Assembly: GCF_007858475.1 (NCBI RefSeq)
Contig: NZ_VIGX01000008.1
Coordinates: 1 to 64,000 of the forward strand
DNA length: 64,000 bases
Direction of reading: 5' to 3'
Source: Tsukamurella conjunctivitidis
GTDB lineage: Bacteria > Actinomycetota > Actinomycetes > Mycobacteriales > Mycobacteriaceae
How positions within the stretch are numbered: position 1 is the stretch's first letter; every line of letters begins with the position of its first letter. The notes beneath the pieces are model-generated. The model was not told the origin of the DNA. It did no database searches and saw nothing but the letters and a program-made list of their open reading frames with translations. The translations under genes were made by a program, and so were the position numbers. This document shows positions 8,742 to 17,790 of this stretch, piece after piece.

Positions 8742-9998
8742 GTGTCTGACTACAGCGTGTCCCGGCGGTCGGTGCTGACCGGCCTCGGCGGCCTGGCGCT
8801 CGCGGGTGCGCTCGCGGCGTGCGGCGGTGACACCGGCCGCGGCGGTTCCGCGGGCGACCTGCGCGTGTGGTTCCACCAGTACGGCGAGGAGGGTGCGCCC
8901 GAGGCGCTCGCCCGCTACGCCGCCGACTATCCGCGCGGCGGCGTGCGCGTGAGCAGTTTCCCGGGGGACTACGACCAGAAGGTCTCGTCCGCACTGATCA
9001 GCGGCGACGGTCCGGACGTCTTCGAGTTCGCCAACGGCCCCACGATCGACATGATCGCCGCCGGTCAGGTGGCCGACCTCACCGACCTGCTGGGCGACGC
9101 GCGCTCCGATTTCACGCCGGCGCTGCTCGACCGGATGACCCACGGCGGCCGGGTCTACGGGATCCCGCAGGTGACCGACATGCAGTTGCTCGTCTACCGG
9201 AAGTCGATGCTCGCGCAGGCCGGCGTGGTCCCACCGCGCACGCTGGACGAGCTGGTATCGGCCGCGCGGGCACTGAACCGCGGCACGGTCAAGGGGCTCT
9301 TCCTCGGCAACAACGGCGGCGCGGACGTCCTCGGCGGCGTCCTGCTGTGGTCGTCGGGGCACGACTACCTGACGCCCGACCGCGAGCCGGGCTTCGTCGA
9401 CGAGGAGGTCGCGGCGGGCCTGCGGACGATGCGCAGCCTGTTCACGTCGGGGGACCTCCTCCTCGGGGCGCCGCAGGACTGGCCGGACCCGGGCGCGTTC
9501 ATCGCGGGGCAGACGGCGATGCAGTGGACCGGTCTGTGGGCGCTGCCGGCGATCCGGGCGGCGCTCGGCGACGACGTCGGCGTGCGGCCGTTCCCGGCGA
9601 TCGGCACGAACGGCGGCACGAGCGTGCCCTTCGGCGCGTACGGCGCCGCGGTCAACGCCCACGGTGATGTCGAGCGCGCCAAGAAGTTCGTGCAGTGGCT
9701 GTGGGTCGAGCGGACCGACCTGCAGCTCGACTGGGCGCAGGGCTACGGCCTGCACGTCCCGGCGCGGCGCTCGCTGGTGCCGCAGGCCACCCACCTGGCG
9801 ACCGGCCTGTTCAACGAGGCCGCCGACCTCGTGAACACGGTGGGCCATCCGCAGACGCCGCTGCTCTGGACCCCGCGCAGCGCCACCGCGTACCGCGACG
9901 CGCTCGATCGCGTGATCCGCGGCGGCGCCGAGCCGATGACGGAGCTGCGCGGGGTCGCGTCGGTGGTCGAGAAGGAACTCGAGCGGTTCCCGAACTGA
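8742..9998 (+). CDS. ABC sugar transporter, lipoprotein solute-binding protein
   Basis: A 418-residue family-1-type extracellular binding protein. The N-terminus has a twin-arginine-like SRRSVLTGLGG stretch and a lipobox LAACG with the lipidated cysteine at C27. The body shows features of maltose/glycerol-phosphate binding proteins (VSSALISGDGPDVFEF, GIPQVTDMQLLVYRK, the C-terminal WTPRS). It is the first gene of a three-gene importer operon, and the next ATG overlaps its stop. A GATACT box at 8730-8735 lies six bases before GTG 8742, so the mRNA may be leaderless. The substrate cannot be read from the sequence. Confidence 0.93.
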   Translation: MSDYSVSRRSVLTGLGGLALAGALAACGGDTGRGGSAGDLRVWFHQYGEEGAPEALARYAADYPRGGVRVSSFPGDYDQKVSSALISGDGPDVFEFANGPTIDMIAAGQVADLTDLLGDARSDFTPALLDRMTHGGRVYGIPQVTDMQLLVYRKSMLAQAGVVPPRTLDELVSAARALNRGTVKGLFLGNNGGADVLGGVLLWSSGHDYLTPDREPGFVDEEVAAGLRTMRSLFTSGDLLLGAPQDWPDPGAFIAGQTAMQWTGLWALPAIRAALGDDVGVRPFPAIGTNGGTSVPFGAYGAAVNAHGDVERAKKFVQWLWVERTDLQLDWAQGYGLHVPARRSLVPQATHLATGLFNEAADLVNTVGHPQTPLLWTPRSATAYRDALDRVIRGGAEPMTELRGVASVVEKELERFPN

Positions 9999-10945
9999 TG
10001 TCCGTCCGCTCGGTCCGGCCCGCCGGGGCCCGCGCGCGGGGGACTCTGCGCGATTCGCCGCACCTGTGGTTCTGGGTGATGGCGGGGCCGTTCCTGCTCG
10101 GGCTCCTGGGCTTCGTGGTCGTCCCGATCGGCTGGAGCCTCTGGCTGAGCCTGTTCGACGCGCACAACACGGTCACGCCGACGGAGTTCGTGGGGCTGGA
10201 CAACTACCGGGACATGCTGGGCGACCCCGCCTTCCGGTCGAGCCTCGTCACGTTCGTCGTCTTCGCCGCCGTCGTCGTGCCGCTGACCTTCGCGGGCTCG
10301 CTCGCACTGGCCGTCCTGATCAACGGCGTGCGGCGGTTCCAGCCCTTCTTCCGCTCGGTCTTCTTCCTCCCGATGGCCTGCAGCTACGTGGCCGCGTCGC
10401 TGATCTGGCGCGGAGCGATCTTCCCCGGCGTGCCGACGGGGGTCGCGAACGCGGCGCTCCGAGCGATGGGGGCCGAACCCGTCGCGTGGCTGTCGGTGGT
10501 CGACCCGCCCTGGTACTGGCTGGTCCTGGTGACGCTGCGCCTGTGGCTGCAGCTCGGCTTCTACATGATCCTGTTCCTGGCGGCGCTGCAGCGGGTACCG
10601 CGCCAGTTGTACGAGGCGGCCGCGCTCGACGGGGCGTCCGCGTGGACCGTGTTCGCGCGGATCACGTTCCCGCAGCTGCGGGCCGTCTCGGTGGCCGTGC
10701 TGCTGCTCGCGACGGTGAACGCCTTCCAGGCCTTCGACGAGTTCTACGGGGTGATGGCGACGGCGCAGGGCTACCCGCCGTACGCCCGGCCGCCGCTGGT
10801 GTACCTCTACTACGTCGCGGTCGGTAACGGCCAGGACTTCGGCCACGGCGGCGCGGGCGGGATCCTGCTCACGGTGCTGATCGGGCTGATCGCGCTCGCC
10901 CAGGGCCGGTTCACGGGCCTGTTCCGGCGGCGGGAGGAGCGGTGA
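9998..10945 (+). CDS. ABC sugar transporter, permease 1 (MalF type)
   Basis: A 315-residue inner-membrane permease with six predicted spans and the EAA loop, EAAALDGASAWTVFARITFP, that contacts the ATPase. The ATG overlaps the binding-protein stop (TGATG) and its own stop overlaps the start of the second permease by four bases, so the three genes form one tightly coupled operon. Family and length are typical of carbohydrate-importer MalF-type subunits. Confidence 0.93.
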   Translation: MSVRSVRPAGARARGTLRDSPHLWFWVMAGPFLLGLLGFVVVPIGWSLWLSLFDAHNTVTPTEFVGLDNYRDMLGDPAFRSSLVTFVVFAAVVVPLTFAGSLALAVLINGVRRFQPFFRSVFFLPMACSYVAASLIWRGAIFPGVPTGVANAALRAMGAEPVAWLSVVDPPWYWLVLVTLRLWLQLGFYMILFLAALQRVPRQLYEAAALDGASAWTVFARITFPQLRAVSVAVLLLATVNAFQAFDEFYGVMATAQGYPPYARPPLVYLYYVAVGNGQDFGHGGAGGILLTVLIGLIALAQGRFTGLFRRREER

Positions 10946-11766
10946 CCGGGGGCGGCGCGGCGCGGGCGGGGCGGTACGTCCTGCTCGTCGGCCTGGCGGT
11001 CCTGTTCCTCCTGCCGCTCTACCTGCTCGTGCGCGGCGCGGTCGGCACGCCGGCGGACGTCGCGACCGGGGACTGGTGGCCTCGTTCGCCCGACGGGGGC
11101 GGCTTCCGTCGGATCTTCTCGGACGAGGCCCGCCCGCTCGGCCGGGCGCTGCTCAACTCGACGACGGTGGCGGTGTTGCAGACGGTGGGGACGGTCGCCG
11201 TCGCGCTGCCGGCGGGCTACGCCTTCGCGCGGATCCGGGTCGCGTACGCGGGCAGGGTCTTCGCGGTGGTCCTCGCCACGCTGCTGGTCCCGGCCGCGGT
11301 GACCTTCGTGCCCACGTTCGTCATGGTCTCGACGCTCGGCTGGGTGTCGTCGCTGCGCGGGCTGGTGGTGCCGGGGCTGTTCCAGGCGACCGCGGTCTTC
11401 CTGTTCCGTCAGCACTTCCTCGGCCTGCCCCGGGAGCTGGAGGAGGCCGCAGTGCTCGACGGTGCCGGGCCGGGCCGGATCTTCTCCGCCGTGGCGCTGC
11501 CGGGAGCGGGCCCCGTGACGGCCGCCGTCGCCACGATCACCTTCGTCGGGAGCTGGAACGCGTTCCTGTGGCCGCTCGTGATCGGGCAGGACCCGCAGTC
11601 GTGGACGGTGCAGCTGGTGCTGTCGAGCTACATCACCGCCCAGTCGGTGAACGTGCCCGCCATGTTCGCCGCCGCGCTGGTATCGATCGCGCCCTTGCTG
11701 GCGTTCTTCCTGGTAGCGCAGCGTTGGATCGCCGCCGGCGTGGAGCGGACGGGGATAGCGGGCTGA
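10942..11766 (+). CDS. ABC sugar transporter, permease 2 (MalG type)
   Basis: The 274-residue partner permease has six predicted spans and an EAA loop (EEAAVLDGAGPGRIFSAVALP, about residues 169-189). It starts at GTG 10942 inside the stop of the first permease. No ATP-binding subunit follows; the next gene is an unrelated esterase after 150 bases. A shared MsmK-like ATPase from elsewhere in the genome would have to energise this importer. Confidence 0.92.
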   Translation: MTGGGAARAGRYVLLVGLAVLFLLPLYLLVRGAVGTPADVATGDWWPRSPDGGGFRRIFSDEARPLGRALLNSTTVAVLQTVGTVAVALPAGYAFARIRVAYAGRVFAVVLATLLVPAAVTFVPTFVMVSTLGWVSSLRGLVVPGLFQATAVFLFRQHFLGLPRELEEAAVLDGAGPGRIFSAVALPGAGPVTAAVATITFVGSWNAFLWPLVIGQDPQSWTVQLVLSSYITAQSVNVPAMFAAALVSIAPLLAFFLVAQRWIAAGVERTGIAG

Positions 11767-11917
11767 GCGTGCGTGACCGGTGTCACGGCGGCCGCCGGCG
11801 CGCCGAGCGGGACACGCCGGGGCGATGATAGGCGGATTCGCTGGCCCTATCGGGTGCTTCCGCTTAGTCTGAACCGGTTCTGTCCGGCCCTCTTCGGTCG
11901 GGCGAGAGGAGACGATG

Positions 11918-12874
11918 ATGTCGGTCACCGAACACCGCGGTGTGAGCGTCCAGTCGGCGCTGGCCATCGCGGGCGCGCGCTTGCTGCTCAAGCCCCTGAT
12001 CGCGCTCTACCCGGTGCGGTCGTGGTCGTTCGGCCCGCTCGCCCTGGGAGAGGGCCTGGCGAACCGCATCGGCTGGGCGCCCGCCGACGTCGAGATGGAG
12101 CGGATCGAGCTCGCCGGCGTTCCGGTGGAGCGGCTGGTGCCGACCACCGGCGACATCCGTCCCGACGTCGCGATCTGCTACTACCACGGCGGCGCCTTCC
12201 TCGCGGGCGGGCCGGGTACGCACCGCCGTGTGGCCGCCGCCCTCGCGCGGACCCTGGGGGTCACCGTCTTCAACGTCGCCTACCGCCAGCTCCCCGTGGC
12301 CGGCGTGGGCACGTCCGTCGACGACGGCTATCGCGTGTACCGGGCCGTCACTGACTCCGGTCGCTACCGGCAGGTCGCCGTGGGCGGTGACTCCGCAGGA
12401 GGCTACATCTCGGCCAAGGTGGTCGAGCTCGCGTACCTCGACGCGGCGCGCACTCCGGCCGCGTACTTCGGCTTCTCGCCGCTGCTCACGCCCACCGTCA
12501 CCGACGACGATCCGCGCCACGGCATCGACGACGCCTACCTCACGGTGGGCAAGCTCGCGGGCCTCCGCGACTTCTTCGACCGCGGCCCGGTCGCGTTCCG
12601 CGGCCACGACGACGCCACCGAGATCGAGGCCGACGCCTTCCCTCCCGCACTGGTCATCGCCTGTACCGACGAGATGCTCCGCGTCGACGCCGAGCGCCTG
12701 CACGACCACCTCGACCGCGCCGGCAAGCCGTGCGACCTGCACCTCTACCGGGGCGGCGTGCACGCCTTCCCCGTACTCGCCGGTGTCACGCCCGAGAGCG
12801 CGCAGGCCGTCCAGATCACCACGCTGTTCCTCGAGGCTGCGTTCGACGACCGCCTCCAGTACCGCGCCGCGTGA
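11918..12874 (+). CDS. Alpha/beta hydrolase, HSL-type esterase
   Basis: The 318-residue product shows the hormone-sensitive-lipase family pattern: oxyanion motif H90-GG in YYHGGAF, nucleophile S159 in GGDSAGG, an acidic residue in DEMLRVDAE and the catalytic histidine in GVHAFPV. It should hydrolyse short or medium acyl esters in the cytoplasm. Two adjacent in-frame ATGs exist at 11915 and 11918; AGGAG at 11907-11911 gives better spacing to 11918. The ligase gene follows after 30 bases, suggesting that released acids are activated to CoA thioesters. Confidence 0.92.
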   Translation: MSVTEHRGVSVQSALAIAGARLLLKPLIALYPVRSWSFGPLALGEGLANRIGWAPADVEMERIELAGVPVERLVPTTGDIRPDVAICYYHGGAFLAGGPGTHRRVAAALARTLGVTVFNVAYRQLPVAGVGTSVDDGYRVYRAVTDSGRYRQVAVGGDSAGGYISAKVVELAYLDAARTPAAYFGFSPLLTPTVTDDDPRHGIDDAYLTVGKLAGLRDFFDRGPVAFRGHDDATEIEADAFPPALVIACTDEMLRVDAERLHDHLDRAGKPCDLHLYRGGVHAFPVLAGVTPESAQAVQITTLFLEAAFDDRLQYRAA

Positions 12875-12904
12875 TCGGCCCGCGCGCGGCCTAGGCTGAG
12901 CACC

Positions 12905-14326
12905 ATGCTGCTGCCCCACACCGTCACGCCCGTCCCGCCCGGCTCGGACGCAGAGTCCGCCGTCACCGTCGGTGGGCGGACGCTGACGCGGACGGAGCTC
13001 ATCGGCGCCACCACCGCGGTCGCGGAACGGCTGAACGGCCTGGGCGTGCGGGGGCCGGTCGCAGTGTGGGCCGAGCCGACGCTCGCCACCGTGATCGCGA
13101 TCGTCGGCGGGATTCGTGCCGGCGTCCCGGTGGTGCCGGTCCCGCCCGACTCCGGCTCCGCCGAGATCGCCCACGTGCTGACCGATTCCGGTGCGCAGGC
13201 GTGGCTCGGCGGGACGCCCGCGGACCCGCACGGCCTGCCCGCGGTCCCGGTGCGGGAGCACGCCCGGGGCTGGCACGCACTGCCCGAGCCGCCCGCGGCG
13301 GCGACGGCCCTCATCATGTACACCTCCGGCACGACGGGGGCGCCGAAAGGCGTACCGATCCGCCGTGCGGCCATCGCGGCGTGCATCGACGGTCTGGCCG
13401 ACGCGTGGGCCTGGACCGCGAACGACACTCTCGTGCAAGGCCTTCCGCTGTTCCACGTGCACGGCCTCATCCTCGGCGTCCTCGGCCCGCTGCGCGTCGG
13501 GAGCCCACTGGTGCACACCGGCAAGCCGACACCCGAGGCGTACGCCGCCGCGGGCGGCACGATGTACTTCGGCGTGCCCACCGTGTGGTCGCGCATCGCG
13601 CGCGATCCGGAAGCCGCTGCGGCGCTGCGGGACGCCCGCCTGCTCATCTCCGGGAGCGCCCCGCTGCCCGCGCCCGTCTTCGAGCGGATCCGCGAGCTCA
13701 CCGGGCACGAGATCGTGGAGCGCTACGGCATGACGGAGACCCTGATCACCGTGAGCGCCCGCGCCGACGGCGAGCGTCGCCCGGGATGGGTCGGCCTGCC
13801 GATCGCCGGGGTCGAATCACGGATCATCGCCGAATCGGGTGACGAGGCGCCGCACGACGGCGAGTCGATCGGGGCCCTGCAGATCCGCGGCCCGATGGTC
13901 GGCACGCAGTACCTCGGCCGCCCCGAGGCCACCGCGGCGTCCTGGGTCGGTGACGGCTGGTTCGACACCGGCGACGTCGCGGTGATCGACGGGGCCGGTT
14001 TCCACCGCATCGTGGGCCGCGCGTCCACCGACCTGATCAAGACCGGCGGGTTCCGGGTCGGCGCCGGCGAGATCGAGGCCGCGCTCCTCGGCCACGAGGA
14101 CGTCCGCGAGGCCGCCGTCGTGGGCCTGCCCGACGAGGATCTCGGTCAGCGGCTGGTCGCCTTCGTCGTCTCCGACGGTCCGCGCGACGAGGCCGCCGCG
14201 ACCGCGATCGTCGCCTTCGTCGGAGAGACGCTGTCGAAGCACAAGCGGCCCCGCGAGATCCGCTTCGTCGACGACCTGCCGCGTAACCCGATGGGCAAGG
14301 TGCAGAAGAAGCTGCTGCTGGACTGA
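12905..14326 (+). CDS. fadD36: Acyl-CoA synthetase, FadD36-like
   Basis: A 473-residue ANL-family ligase with an intact phosphate loop (YTSGTTGAPKG, about residues 139-149), YGMTET, the hinge GWFDTGD and a C-terminal catalytic lysine in NPMGKVQKK. It is shorter than usual fatty-acyl ligases and matches the compact FadD36/malonyl-CoA-synthetase-like group; the precise acid is uncertain. A TAGGCT box at 12892-12897 lies seven bases before the ATG, the layout of a leaderless promoter, so it may have its own promoter despite following the esterase closely. Confidence 0.9.
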   Translation: MLLPHTVTPVPPGSDAESAVTVGGRTLTRTELIGATTAVAERLNGLGVRGPVAVWAEPTLATVIAIVGGIRAGVPVVPVPPDSGSAEIAHVLTDSGAQAWLGGTPADPHGLPAVPVREHARGWHALPEPPAAATALIMYTSGTTGAPKGVPIRRAAIAACIDGLADAWAWTANDTLVQGLPLFHVHGLILGVLGPLRVGSPLVHTGKPTPEAYAAAGGTMYFGVPTVWSRIARDPEAAAALRDARLLISGSAPLPAPVFERIRELTGHEIVERYGMTETLITVSARADGERRPGWVGLPIAGVESRIIAESGDEAPHDGESIGALQIRGPMVGTQYLGRPEATAASWVGDGWFDTGDVAVIDGAGFHRIVGRASTDLIKTGGFRVGAGEIEAALLGHEDVREAAVVGLPDEDLGQRLVAFVVSDGPRDEAAATAIVAFVGETLSKHKRPREIRFVDDLPRNPMGKVQKKLLLD

Positions 14327-14336
14327 GCGCCGGTGT

Positions 14337-14350
14337 GGTGCACTTGCACC
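14337..14350. promoter_or_regulatory. Perfect palindrome abutting an LpqH-like start codon
   Basis: GGTGCA-CT-TGCACC is a 6-2-6 perfect inverted repeat that ends one base before ATG 14351. It occupies the place of a ribosome site, so it could be an RNA hairpin affecting translation or a protein-binding site. The role is not known. Confidence 0.4.
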
Positions 14351-14854
14351 ATGAATCGTTGGGGGAGTCCTGTCGTCGTCGCGTGCGTACTCGCGCTCGC
14401 CGGTTGTTCGTCGAGCATCGGTGGAACGCCGGTGCGGGATCCGGGTGCGACGGCTGCGAGCGACACGTCGAGCTCGGGCGTCTCCGCCGGGGGCTCGGCG
14501 AAGCGCGCCGGGACGGCCACCGTCCAGCTCGATGGTGCCGTGCCCGCCGGCGCCGAGCGGATCGTGATGCAGTGCGACGAGGGGGCGGGCACCTTGATCG
14601 CCACCGCCGGCGATCCGCTGAAGTCCCCGGAGTACTCGCCGATCATCACGATGACGACGGGTGCGACACCGGCGACGGAGACGGTGATGTTCAGCGTCCG
14701 CGTGGGCGTCCTCCTGGGGCAGAAGCCCTTCACGACGACGCGGGACGGGGCGTCCTATGTCATCGGCGGCCGCGCGAGCGGCATCACCGGGAACGTGGAC
14801 GACGGGACCCTGGCGCAGGTCGATCGCCGCTTCGAGATCCGCCTCACCTGCTGA
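14351..14854 (+). CDS. LpqH-family lipoprotein (19-kDa antigen type), copy 1
   Basis: A 167-residue secreted lipoprotein with a signal peptide and lipobox LAGC (C19), followed by a Ser/Thr/Gly linker and a domain of the LpqH/19-kDa antigen type (the repeated GxxxxxTGxATG-like strands, ending in FEIRLTC). These proteins sit on the outer side of the cell envelope. The start at ATG 14351 gives a clean signal peptide; an upstream in-frame ATG would place WCTCT ahead of it. A second LpqH-family gene is at 17302. The stop overlaps the convergent LysR gene by 11 bases. Confidence 0.88.
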   Translation: MNRWGSPVVVACVLALAGCSSSIGGTPVRDPGATAASDTSSSGVSAGGSAKRAGTATVQLDGAVPAGAERIVMQCDEGAGTLIATAGDPLKSPEYSPIITMTTGATPATETVMFSVRVGVLLGQKPFTTTRDGASYVIGGRASGITGNVDDGTLAQVDRRFEIRLTC

Positions 14855-15752
14855 CCTCGCGCCGGGCGCGGCCGCCGGCGGCGTCGAGCAGGAAGTCGTG
14901 CAGATGCCGCGTGGCCGGGGCCAGCGAGGACGTCGCGCGGGCCAGGGCGATCGCGCGCCGGTGTTCGCCCGCCAGCGGTACCTCCACCACGTCCGACGGT
15001 GCCCGTTCGTCGTGCGGCAGCAGGGCCACGCCGAGGCCGCGGGCGATGAGCTCGCGGATGGTCGCGAACTCGGTGACCTCGACGGCGATCTCGGGTGTGA
15101 ATCCCGCGTCGGCGCACCACTGTTCGGTGGTGCGCCGCAGGTGGTAGTCGGGCGGGTTGGCGATGAAGGTCTCGGAGCGCAGCTGGGCCAGCCGAATCCG
15201 CGGGGCGCCCGCCGAAGGGTGGGCGCGGGGGAGGGTGGCCAGTACCTCCTGTGACCCGATCACGGTGTGCTGCAGCCGTTCCGGTGGTGGGATGGTCACC
15301 GCGAGGTCGAGGGCCCCGGTCTCGAGGTCGTGGACGAGGGCCGAGCCGTGGCCCTGTTTGAGGGTGACGGTGATGCCGGGGTGGGCCCGCCGGAAGGCGG
15401 AGAGCAGGTCCGGCAGGTCTCCGGACCCCATGGTGAGCGGGAAGCCGAACCGGACCGTGCCGTGCTCGCCGTCGCCCTCGTCGACCACGGCGTCGACGGC
15501 CAGGCCCAGCTCGCGCAACGGTTCCCGGATTCGTGCCGCGAGCGCCAGCGCGGCGGGAGTGAGCCGAACGGTGCGGCCGGAGTGGACGAGCAACGGTGTC
15601 CTGAGGTCGCTCTCCAACGCATGGATCCGCCGGCTCATGGAGGACTGGGGGATGCCGAGGGTCTCCGCGGCCCGCGTCATGTGACCGTCGTGGGCCGCCA
15701 GTTCGGCGAGGGCCTGTAGCTGCGGGGCGAAGAGGCTCAGCCATTGATCCAT
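14844..15752 (-). CDS. LysR-family regulator, divergent from malate:quinone oxidoreductase
   Basis: The 302-residue product has an N-terminal winged helix-turn-helix (LAAHDGHMTRAAETLGIPQSSMSRRIHALE, about residues 16-45, in two halves) and a LysR substrate-binding domain (TIRELIARGLGVALLPHDE). The ATG at 15752 fits the normal LysR N-terminus (MDQWLSLFAPQLQAL). It is transcribed away from mqo across a 91-base spacer containing AT-rich half-sites. Control of mqo and of itself is the natural inference. Confidence 0.9.
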   Translation of the reverse strand: MDQWLSLFAPQLQALAELAAHDGHMTRAAETLGIPQSSMSRRIHALESDLRTPLLVHSGRTVRLTPAALALAARIREPLRELGLAVDAVVDEGDGEHGTVRFGFPLTMGSGDLPDLLSAFRRAHPGITVTLKQGHGSALVHDLETGALDLAVTIPPPERLQHTVIGSQEVLATLPRAHPSAGAPRIRLAQLRSETFIANPPDYHLRRTTEQWCADAGFTPEIAVEVTEFATIRELIARGLGVALLPHDERAPSDVVEVPLAGEHRRAIALARATSSLAPATRHLHDFLLDAAGGRARREVSR

Positions 15753-15843
15753 ATTCGGATGATACGCGCGCATTACTTCATTGGACGGATGTATATCGGG
15801 CGGCCGATGCTGAACCGGTACCCACACATCGCAGGAGGTTCCG

Positions 15844-17238
15844 ATGATCACGCACTCCACTCGAGGATTCGATGCCGACGTCGTCCTGATCGGCGGCGGC
15901 ATCATGTCGGCGACGCTCGGCGCGATGCTCGCGCAGGAGCGACCCGATTGGCGGATCCTCCTGCTCGAACGCGCCGACGAGCCGGCCACGGAGAGCAGTG
16001 GGCCGTGGAACAACGCCGGCACCGGGCACACCGGCTTCTGTGAACTCAACTACATGCCCGACCCCGCCGACGCCGCCCTACCGCTGTCGATGGTCGAGCA
16101 GTTCGGCCGAACGCGCGCGTGGTGGGACGGGCTCGTCGCCGCGGGTGACCTCGACGGCGGATTCCTGCACACCGTGCCGCACCTGGACGTCGTCTTCGGC
16201 GAGCGCGACATGACCTACCTGCGGCAGCGGTTCGAGACCCTGCGCCCCCACCCCGCGTTCGCCGCGATGGAGTACACCGAGAACCCGGAGACGATCCGGC
16301 AGTGGGCGCCGCTGGTGATGGAGGGCCGCGGGCCCGAGTCGATGTGGGGCCGCATGGCGGCGACCCGCCACCCCGGCGGCACCGACGTGGACTTCGGCGC
16401 GCTCACCCGGGGGCTCCTCTCGATCGTCACCCGCGCCGGCGGCGAGGTCCGCTACGGGCACGAGGTGACCCGCCTGCGCCGCACCCTGGCGGGATGGACG
16501 GTGCGCGGGCGGGGCCCGCAGGGGCGCTTCGAACTCCGCGCCCGCCGCGTCTTCGTCGGTGCCGGCGGGAACGCGCTGCGCCTGCTGCAGAGCGCGCGGC
16601 TGCCCGAGGTGCGCGGCTACGCCGTCCTGCCCGTCGGCGCGGCATTCCTGCGCTGCTCCGACCCCGAGGTGGCGCGGCGCCACGACGGGAAGGTGTACGG
16701 CCAGGCCGCGATCGGCGCGCCGCCCATGTCGGTGCCGCACCTGGACCGCCGCTACGTCGACGGTGCCGACCACCTCCTCTTCGGCCCGTACGCGACGTTC
16801 AGCACGAAGCTGCTCAAGCGTGGTCGCCTCACCGACTTCTTCCGCACCCTGCGCCCCGGGAACCTGCACGTCATCACGGCCGCCGGTCTACAGAACCTGT
16901 CTCTCGTGCGCTACCTGGTCGGCCAGCTCGCCGCGAGCCGGAGGGCGAGATTCGCCCAGCTGCAGCGCTTCTACCCGGATGCGGACCCTGCGCAGTGGGA
17001 GCTCGTCTCCGCCGGCCAGCGCGCTCAGCTGGTGACGCCGGACCGCCGCCGGATCGGCGTGCTGCAGCAGGGGACGGAGCTCGTCACCGGCGCGGACGGC
17101 ACGATCGCGGGACTGCTCGGCGCCTCGCCCGGCGCCAGCACCGCGGTGCCGATCATGCAGGACCTCCTGGACCGCTGGGGGATCACCGGCGATGTGGAAT
17201 CGCAAGCGAACCGCGAGAAGTCGCCCGCGGCGTCCTGA
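15844..17238 (+). CDS. mqo: Malate:quinone oxidoreductase (Mqo-type)
   Basis: This FAD enzyme oxidises malate to oxaloacetate and passes electrons to the quinone pool at the inner membrane face. The 464-residue product has the Rossmann motif VVLIGGGIMSATLG (about residues 13-26), the Mqo signature SSGPWNNAGTGHTG and FGPYATFSTKLLKRG. Canonical Mqo is near 490-500 residues; here the segment after ELNYMPDPAD is shorter, so a related 2-hydroxy-acid substrate is possible. GCAGGAGG lies just before ATG 15844. The divergent LysR regulator is probably its controller. Confidence 0.85.
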   Translation: MITHSTRGFDADVVLIGGGIMSATLGAMLAQERPDWRILLLERADEPATESSGPWNNAGTGHTGFCELNYMPDPADAALPLSMVEQFGRTRAWWDGLVAAGDLDGGFLHTVPHLDVVFGERDMTYLRQRFETLRPHPAFAAMEYTENPETIRQWAPLVMEGRGPESMWGRMAATRHPGGTDVDFGALTRGLLSIVTRAGGEVRYGHEVTRLRRTLAGWTVRGRGPQGRFELRARRVFVGAGGNALRLLQSARLPEVRGYAVLPVGAAFLRCSDPEVARRHDGKVYGQAAIGAPPMSVPHLDRRYVDGADHLLFGPYATFSTKLLKRGRLTDFFRTLRPGNLHVITAAGLQNLSLVRYLVGQLAASRRARFAQLQRFYPDADPAQWELVSAGQRAQLVTPDRRRIGVLQQGTELVTGADGTIAGLLGASPGASTAVPIMQDLLDRWGITGDVESQANREKSPAAS

Positions 17239-17255
17239 CATGTGCTTGGCTCCGC

Positions 17256-17272
17256 TCGGGCGAATCGCCCGA
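17256..17272. promoter_or_regulatory. 17-base perfect dyad between mqo and an LpqH-like gene
   Basis: TCGGGCGA and TCGCCCGA flank a single A, an eight-base perfect inverted repeat 17 bases after the mqo stop and 29 bases before ATG 17302. With a one-base loop it is a poor RNA hairpin, so an operator is more likely than a terminator. Nothing else supports a role. Confidence 0.35.
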
Positions 17273-17301
17273 ATTCGGTTCCGTGCCTAAGGAGGCCCGC
17301 T

Positions 17302-17790
17302 ATGAATCGCTCCCTCGTCATCGCCTCGGCGGTGGTCTTCGCATCGATCGGACTCACCGCCTGCGGCGGCGGTTCCGACAAGGGGTCGGACGCCACGACC
17401 ACCGCACCCACGACCACCGCACCCGCGAACACGGCGTCGGGGAACACCGATGCCGTGACCGTCGTCAAGGTCGACGGCAAGGACCTCACGGGCGTCGACC
17501 TGAGCAACGTGGGCTGCTCCAAGCAGGGCGACCGGTTCGCGATCGGCGCCGGCGGCACCTCGGGCGGCGTCGGCGCGACCCTCAAGGACGGCAACCCGCC
17601 CACCGTCGAGACGGTGGGCATCACCGTGGACGGCACCGCGCTCGCGGTAGGGCCGGGCGTCGGTAAGGCGACGGTGAAGGTCGACGGCGACCGCTACACG
17701 ATCACCGGCACCGCGACCGGAGCCAGTGTCTCGAACCCGATGGCGGGCATGGTCTCGAAGGACTTCGAGATCGTCGTCACCTGCACGTAG
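17302..17790 (+). CDS. LpqH-family lipoprotein, copy 2
   Basis: A 162-residue secreted lipoprotein: signal peptide MNRSLVIASAVVF, lipobox LTAC (C21), a Thr/Ala/Pro-rich linker, and an LpqH-type domain (GKDLTGVDLSNVGCSKQ, DRYTITGTATGAS, FEIVVTC). A strong AAGGAGG at 17289-17295 fixes ATG 17302. Its C-terminal FEIVVTC parallels FEIRLTC of the copy at 14351, and both copies have a two-cysteine pattern that would form one disulfide. The end overlaps the convergent metallo-hydrolase gene by 14 bases. Confidence 0.88.
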   Translation: MNRSLVIASAVVFASIGLTACGGGSDKGSDATTTAPTTTAPANTASGNTDAVTVVKVDGKDLTGVDLSNVGCSKQGDRFAIGAGGTSGGVGATLKDGNPPTVETVGITVDGTALAVGPGVGKATVKVDGDRYTITGTATGASVSNPMAGMVSKDFEIVVTCT

